Notes under the pieces: generated by a model
What the model was told of the DNA's origin: nothing
Database searches by the model: none
The model's input: the letters and a program-made list of their open reading frames with translations, nothing else
Assembly: GCA_025455345.1 (NCBI GenBank)
Contig: JALOMS010000100.1
Coordinates: forward strand, 1 to 10,993
Direction: 5' to 3'
From: Thermoflexibacter sp.
GTDB lineage: Bacteria; Bacteroidota; Bacteroidia; Cytophagales; Thermoflexibacteraceae
Length of the DNA: 10,993 bases
Shown: positions 7,560 through 10,993 of the stretch, piece after piece
Numbering within the stretch: the stretch's first letter is position 1
How the letters are laid out: every line of letters begins with the position of its first letter
Program-made: the position numbers and the translations under genes

Positions 7560-7566
7560 TAATGAT

Positions 7567-10500
7567 TTACATATTCCTCCTATACTGCCCACCAACCTCA
7601 TAAAGTGCCTGACTCATCTGTCCCAAAGAGCAGACTTTTGCCGCTTCCATCAGGCTTTCAAAGAGGTTGCCGTTATTGATTGCCGTAGTTTGCAGGTTTT
7701 TCAAGGCAACTTTTGCGTCTTGGGCATGAAAGGCATGGAAGTTTTCTAAGTCTTTGATAGTGAGTTCCTTCTCCTCGGTGGTACTGCGAATAACCTCTTG
7801 TGGGATAATCGTAGGACTGCCATTAGGGTCAAGAAAAGTATTTACCCCAATGATAGGCAGTTTGCCTTCGTGTTTGAGCGTTTCATAGTAGAGGCTTTCC
7901 TCTTGGATTTTACTGCGTTGGTACATTCGCTCCATGGCTCCGAGTACGCCACCACGCTCTGATATATTCCTAAATTCTTGTAAAACAGCTTGTTCTACCA
8001 AGTCGGTCAGTTCTTCTATGATGAAAGCCCCTTGCAAGGGATTCTCATTTTTTGCCAAACCGAGTTCATTGTTGATGATGAGTTGGATAGCCAAAGCGCG
8101 CCTTACGCTTTCTTCGGTGGGTGTGGTTATTGCCTCGTCATAAGCGTTGGTATGCAGGGAGTTACAGTTATCATAAATCGCATACAAAGCCTGTAAAGTC
8201 GTTCTGATGTCATTAAAAGCGATTTCTTGGGCGTGCAAACTGCGACCAGAAGTCTGGATATGGTATTTGAGTTTTTGGCTACGGTCATTGCCTTTGTACT
8301 TGTATTTCATTGCCTTAGCCCAAATTCGGCGCGCTACCCTTCCCATGACCGAATACTCTGGGTCCATGCCGTTGGAGAAGAAAAAGGACAAATTCGGCGC
8401 AAAGTCGTCAATGTGCATACCTCTGCTCAAATAATACTCCACGAAGGTAAACCCATTCGCCAGCGTAAATGCCAACTGGGAAATGGGGTTTGCGCCCGCT
8501 TCGGCAATATGGTAGCCCGAAATAGAAACTGAATAAAAATTCCTAACCTTCTGATTAACAAAGTATTTTTGAATATCTCCCATCATTCGCAAGGCAAATT
8601 CTGTGGAAAAAATGCACGTGTTCTGTGCTTGGTCTTCTTTGAGAATATCTGCCTGAACGGTGCCGCGAACTACTTGCAAGGTTTCTGCTTTTATTTTTTC
8701 ATATACTTCTCTGTCAAGTACTTGGTCGCCTGTAATGCCTAAGAGCAGTAAGCCTAAGCCATCGTTGCCTTCGGGAAGTACCTCCCCCGTAGCGACGGTC
8801 GCCCACCCCCCTCCTTCTGAGGGAGAGTTGTATTTGGGTTTAAAGTTAAAAGTTTGTTGTTTGTTGTTTATTGTTAATTGATAATTGTTTATTGATAAAA
8901 TTTTCCTTTCTACTTCTTCCAATAAGCCATTTTTCCTAATGTAGATTTCGCACTGCTGGTCTATGGCGGCGTTCATGAAAAAAGCCAAAATCATAGGCGC
9001 AGGACCATTGATTGTCATAGAAACGGAGGTACTTGGACTACAAAGGTTAAAGCCAGAGTACAATTTTTTTGCCTCATCAAGGGTAAAAATACTCACGCCA
9101 GAGTTGCCCACTTTGCCGTAAATATCGGGGCGGCGGTCAGGATTTTCACCGTAGAGCGTAACCGAGTCAAAAGCAGTGGAAAGCCTTTTGGCGGGCATTC
9201 CCATAGAAACAAAGTGGAATCGCTTGTTGGTGCGCTCGGCATTGCCCTCCCCTGCAAACATACGCGCAGGGTCTTCACCTTCGCGTTTGAGTGGGAAAAC
9301 ACCTGCGGCATAGGGGAAGTTACCTGCCACATTTTCAGTGAGTAACCACTTCAATCTATCTCCCCAATCTTGGTATTTAGGCAAGGCAACTTTGGGAATT
9401 TTGAGGTGCGAAAGCGTTTCTGTATAAAGGTCTTGTTCTATGATTTTATCACGTACTTTGAATTGGTATTTGTCTGCCGTATAAGTTTTTACGAGTTCGT
9501 CCCAAGAGAAAAGGAGTTTTTTACATTCATAGTCTAACTGCTGTTCTAACTCTAAATAGTAAGAAGTGAGAAGCGAAATGTGAGATGTTGGTTGTTCTTT
9601 TTGACTATTGTTAATTGATAATTGTTGTATTGTTCCATTGAGTTGGTACATTTTTCGGGAGATAGCGCATTGATTTTCAACAAATCGGTCGTAGCTGTCG
9701 CTATTTTCTGCAATTTCTGCCAAGTAGCGCACTCTGTCGGGGGGGATGATGGCTAATTGTAGGTTGTTGGTTGTTGGTTGTTGGTTGCTATTGTCCGAGT
9801 CCTCTCGGACGACTATGCCGTTGTCAGTGTCTTCACTGACAACTTTTTTTGCTTCGAACAAATTGACTCCTGTTTTTTTATCAATTTCCGCAATGATTTT
9901 TTCAAATAAAATGTTCATTCCCAAGTCGTTGAACTGGCTGGCGATGGTTCCGTAAACTGGGAGGTCTTCGTCTTTGCCTTCCCAATGGTTGCGGTTTCTC
10001 CTGTATTGTTTCCTCACATCTCTCAAAGCGTCCAAAGAGCCTCTTTTGTCAAACTTATTGATGGCAATGAGGTCTGCAAAGTCCAACATATCAATTTTTT
10101 CCAATTGGGTAGCGGCTCCGTATTCGCTCGTCATCACGTACAGAGAAACATCTGCGTGTTCGGTAATTTCCGTATCGGACTGCCCAATGCCCGAAGTTTC
10201 TACGATTATCAAGTCAAAACCTGCTGCCTTGCAAATGTCAATAGCGTCTTTTACGTGCTTGCTCAACGCCAAGTTGGACTGTCGAGTCGCCAGCGAACGC
10301 ATATACACGCGCGGATTGTGAATGCTATTCATGCGGATACGGTCGCCGAGCAGTGCGCCACCTGTTTTGCGCTTGGAAGGGTCGACAGAAATAATCGCAA
10401 TGGTCTGATTATTAGTATTTAACAAAAATCTACGAACCAACTCATCTACGAGAGAAGACTTACCTGCGCCGCCTGTACCTGTGATGCCAAGGACGGGAGT

Positions 10501-10713
10501 TATGAGTTTTGAGTGATGAGTGATGAGTTGTTGGTTGGTTGTGGTTGGTGGTTGCGATTCGTTGTTGTTTTGATTTACTGGTAACTGATTACTGATTATT
10601 GGTAACTGACTTCTGATTTTCTCGAATTGGTCAGGGTGATTTTCTGCCAAACTGATGAGTTGGGCGATGAACTGATGATTTTGAGGATTGAGTATTTTAT
10701 TGGGCGTTGTCAT
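7567..10713 (-). CDS. icmF: IcmF-type fused isobutyryl-CoA mutase: GTPase chaperone + mutase, lacking the N-terminal B12-binding domain
   Basis: A 1048-residue cytosolic protein. IcmF interconverts isobutyryl-CoA and n-butyryl-CoA with adenosylcobalamin, and its built-in MeaB-like GTPase loads and protects the cofactor. Residues ~74-285 are the G domain: P-loop GTGGAGKS (79-86), SVDPSKRKTGGALLGDR (109-125), VETSGIGQSD (171-180) and base-specificity motif NKFD (219-222). Residues ~440-1048 are the mutase barrel: NTSV-like motif SPSTSVSMTINGPAP (559-573), RGTVQADILKED (683-694) and ISGYHIAEAGANPISQ (731-746) with active-site His735. Phe486 and Gln697 match the Phe/Gln pair of isobutyryl-CoA mutases rather than the Tyr/Arg of methylmalonyl-CoA mutase. 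The usual N-terminal cobalamin domain with DxHxxG is absent: the protein starts in the linker (AENHPDQFEKIRSQL). Four low-complexity insertions lie at about 37-71, 291-320, 363-384 and 607-645. The start is the only ATG that keeps the P-loop; an in-frame stop lies at 10762-10764. Confidence 0.88.
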   Translation of the reverse strand: MTTPNKILNPQNHQFIAQLISLAENHPDQFEKIRSQLPIISNQLPVNQNNNESQPPTTTNQQLITHHSKLITPVLGITGTGGAGKSSLVDELVRRFLLNTNNQTIAIISVDPSKRKTGGALLGDRIRMNSIHNPRVYMRSLATRQSNLALSKHVKDAIDICKAAGFDLIIVETSGIGQSDTEITEHADVSLYVMTSEYGAATQLEKIDMLDFADLIAINKFDKRGSLDALRDVRKQYRRNRNHWEGKDEDLPVYGTIASQFNDLGMNILFEKIIAEIDKKTGVNLFEAKKVVSEDTDNGIVVREDSDNSNQQPTTNNLQLAIIPPDRVRYLAEIAENSDSYDRFVENQCAISRKMYQLNGTIQQLSINNSQKEQPTSHISLLTSYYLELEQQLDYECKKLLFSWDELVKTYTADKYQFKVRDKIIEQDLYTETLSHLKIPKVALPKYQDWGDRLKWLLTENVAGNFPYAAGVFPLKREGEDPARMFAGEGNAERTNKRFHFVSMGMPAKRLSTAFDSVTLYGENPDRRPDIYGKVGNSGVSIFTLDEAKKLYSGFNLCSPSTSVSMTINGPAPMILAFFMNAAIDQQCEIYIRKNGLLEEVERKILSINNYQLTINNKQQTFNFKPKYNSPSEGGGWATVATGEVLPEGNDGLGLLLLGITGDQVLDREVYEKIKAETLQVVRGTVQADILKEDQAQNTCIFSTEFALRMMGDIQKYFVNQKVRNFYSVSISGYHIAEAGANPISQLAFTLANGFTFVEYYLSRGMHIDDFAPNLSFFFSNGMDPEYSVMGRVARRIWAKAMKYKYKGNDRSQKLKYHIQTSGRSLHAQEIAFNDIRTTLQALYAIYDNCNSLHTNAYDEAITTPTEESVRRALAIQLIINNELGLAKNENPLQGAFIIEELTDLVEQAVLQEFRNISERGGVLGAMERMYQRSKIQEESLYYETLKHEGKLPIIGVNTFLDPNGSPTIIPQEVIRSTTEEKELTIKDLENFHAFHAQDAKVALKNLQTTAINNGNLFESLMEAAKVCSLGQMSQALYEVGGQYRRNM
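8779..8895 (-). repeat. In-frame repeat insertion in the mutase domain (TTAATTGATAATTG block plus G/C-rich block)
   Basis: This encodes residues ~607-645 (SINNYQLTINN ... SPSEGGGWATVATGEV), between conserved mutase segments ending VERKI and starting LPEGNDGLGLLLLG. It has two parts. One is an A/T-rich run with the core TTAATTGATAATTG. The other is a G/C-rich part at about 8781-8828 whose composition jumps away from its surroundings and which contains GCGACCGTCGC, a 5+1+5 palindrome. IcmF proteins as I recall them have no such peptide here. The frame is kept and no stop is introduced. Confidence 0.75.
9558..9627 (-). repeat. In-frame repeat insertion in the interdomain linker of the mutase
   Basis: This encodes residues ~363-385 (QQLSINNSQKEQPTSHISLL). 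It contains the same 20-base sequence as the insertion at 8779-8895 (here at 9607-9626, there at 8870-8889), then an A/G-rich stretch of AAGTGAGAAG type. It lies between the helical segments YQLNGTI and YYLELEQQLDYECK of the linker between G domain and mutase barrel. Confidence 0.7.
9754..9843 (-). repeat. In-frame insertion with two palindromes and a heptanucleotide tandem repeat
   Basis: This encodes residues ~291-320 (VVSEDTDNGIVVREDSDN then QQPTTNNLQL) at the end of the G domain. The + strand has a period-7 repeat at 9762-9787 (GGTTGTT three times plus GGTTG). It also has palindrome 9793-9810 (GTCCGAG, loop TCCT, CTCGGAC) and palindrome 9821-9842 (TTGTCAGTG, loop TCTT, CACTGACAA). Conserved G-domain and linker sequence resumes at IIPPDRVRYLAEI. 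Confidence 0.8.
10501..10613 (-). repeat. In-frame low-complexity repeat block just before the GTPase P-loop
   Basis: This encodes residues ~37-71 (LPIISNQLPVNQNN ... THHSKLIT), placed between the linker helix AENHPDQFEKIRSQ and the G-domain strand PVLGITGTGGAGKS. The + strand shows degenerate short repeats: GAGTGAT-type at about 10510-10527, TTGG/GGTTG-type at about 10528-10554, and GTAACTGATTACTGATTA-type at about 10577-10610. Confidence 0.7.
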
Positions 10714-10723
10714 GGTTCTTGGA

Positions 10724-10751
10724 AAATGATGAATTATAAATGATGAATTAT
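10724..10751. repeat. 14-bp tandem repeat in the mutase leader
   Basis: AAATGATGAATTAT occurs twice in direct succession (10724-10737 and 10738-10751), followed by a partial third unit AAATTAT (10752-10758). It ends ten bases before the start codon of the mutase gene, so it lies in the probable 5' untranslated region. Read in the mutase frame it would give YNSSFIIHHF, a peptide in the same style as the insertions inside the gene. Confidence 0.75.
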
Positions 10752-10823
10752 AAATTATTGTTTATCAAATATTTATGATTCATTATAAATGGTTGTGATT
10801 ATGGTTAAGTAGCTTTTTATATG

Positions 10824-10831
10824 CAAAAATA
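10824..10831 (-). promoter_or_regulatory. Possible -7 box for the mutase gene
   Basis: On the minus strand TATTTTTG matches the Bacteroidota -7 pattern TAnnTTTG. No exact TTG sits 19-21 bases upstream; the nearest is TTCG at about 10852-10855. A small inverted repeat TAGGA/TCCTA (10830-10845) overlaps it. If real, the leader would be about 100 bases long and include the tandem repeat. Confidence 0.35.
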
Positions 10832-10960
10832 GGAAATTTATCCTAATCTAACGAATGGATTTACTTATCAAAAATTTAAGGATTTCTACTTATAATTTTT
10901 GAGCAGAGTATGCTATTTTGTAAGAGCTAAAAACCTTGTAATTTTGTAATATCAAAGTAA

Positions 10961-10978
10961 CATAGACTTCAGTCTGTG
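10961..10978. repeat. Imperfect palindrome near the window edge
   Basis: CATAGACT and AGTCTGTG pair with one T-G wobble around a TC centre. It resembles in size and style the two palindromes inside the mutase gene and could be an extragenic repeat or part of a terminator for a gene outside the window. Confidence 0.5.
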
Positions 10979-10993
10979 AAAATCACACGCTAA

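Larger units (their letters stand above)
10714..10993. other. Gene-free region upstream of the mutase gene
   Basis: These 280 A/T-rich bases hold no convincing coding sequence on either strand. Next to the mutase start are tandem repeats. Further out are a possible promoter (10824-10831) and a palindrome near the window edge. I looked here in particular for a cobalamin-binding domain with DxHxxG and found none. In the mutase frame an in-frame stop occurs at 10762-10764. Confidence 0.7.

Noticed and set aside
9762..9787. Heptanucleotide tandem repeat as a CRISPR or phase-variation tract
   Set aside because: There are no spacers, so it is not CRISPR. The tract is only about 3.7 units of 7 bases; a unit change would shift the frame and kill the enzyme, and I see no sign that it is used as a switch.
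9974..10422. Long plus-strand frames opposite the mutase GTPase domain
   Set aside because: They lie opposite highly conserved P-loop and NKxD coding sequence and show no recognisable domain.

Overview
The window looks like a chromosomal segment of a Bacteroidota bacterium, probably of the Cytophagales type. The evidence is a C-terminal type IX secretion (Por) sorting domain, lipoprotein and Spy-like envelope genes, almost no Shine-Dalgarno sequences, one promoter of the Bacteroidota TTG / TAnnTTTG type, and low-complexity repeats that read as 'NYQLTINN' or 'SPSEGGGWATVATGEV' when translated, a style common in that phylum. The species cannot be named from the sequence.

Left part (1-3960, + strand): the 3' end of a large secreted protein (delta-60 repeats, two tandem ~208-residue modules, T9SS tail), a small lipoprotein with a lipocalin-like look, and an exported TPR protein with an unrecognised C-terminal half. 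A strong hairpin at 3978-4019 closes this block against a convergent small Spy/CpxP-like periplasmic protein (4036-4425, - strand). Divergent from that gene is a PLP-dependent cystathionine gamma-synthase/lyase family enzyme (4553-5680, +).

Middle (5722-7559, - strand): a compact, A/T-rich two-gene operon. An AAA/ABC-type ATPase with a complete set of motifs overlaps by 11 bases a DUF4276 protein with TOPRIM-like acidic motifs. The pair has its own good promoter, which sits inside a perfect 14-bp inverted repeat, and the second gene has the clearest Shine-Dalgarno seen at any gene start in the window. The architecture (SMC/ABC-like ATPase plus small TOPRIM-like partner) resembles OLD, PARIS and AbiL-type anti-phage modules, so this is the best candidate for an undescribed system here.

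Right part (7567-10993, - strand): a 1048-residue IcmF-type fused isobutyryl-CoA mutase with an intact MeaB-like GTPase domain and an intact mutase barrel. It has two striking oddities. The N-terminal cobalamin-binding domain normal for IcmF is missing, so the protein starts in the linker just before the GTPase. The gene is also riddled with at least four in-frame insertions of low-complexity or palindromic DNA repeats, and a fifth block lies directly upstream of the start. One 20-base repeat occurs in two of the insertions in different reading frames, which shows that the DNA element and not the peptide is what is shared. The last 280 bases hold no gene, only a possible promoter, repeats and a palindrome.
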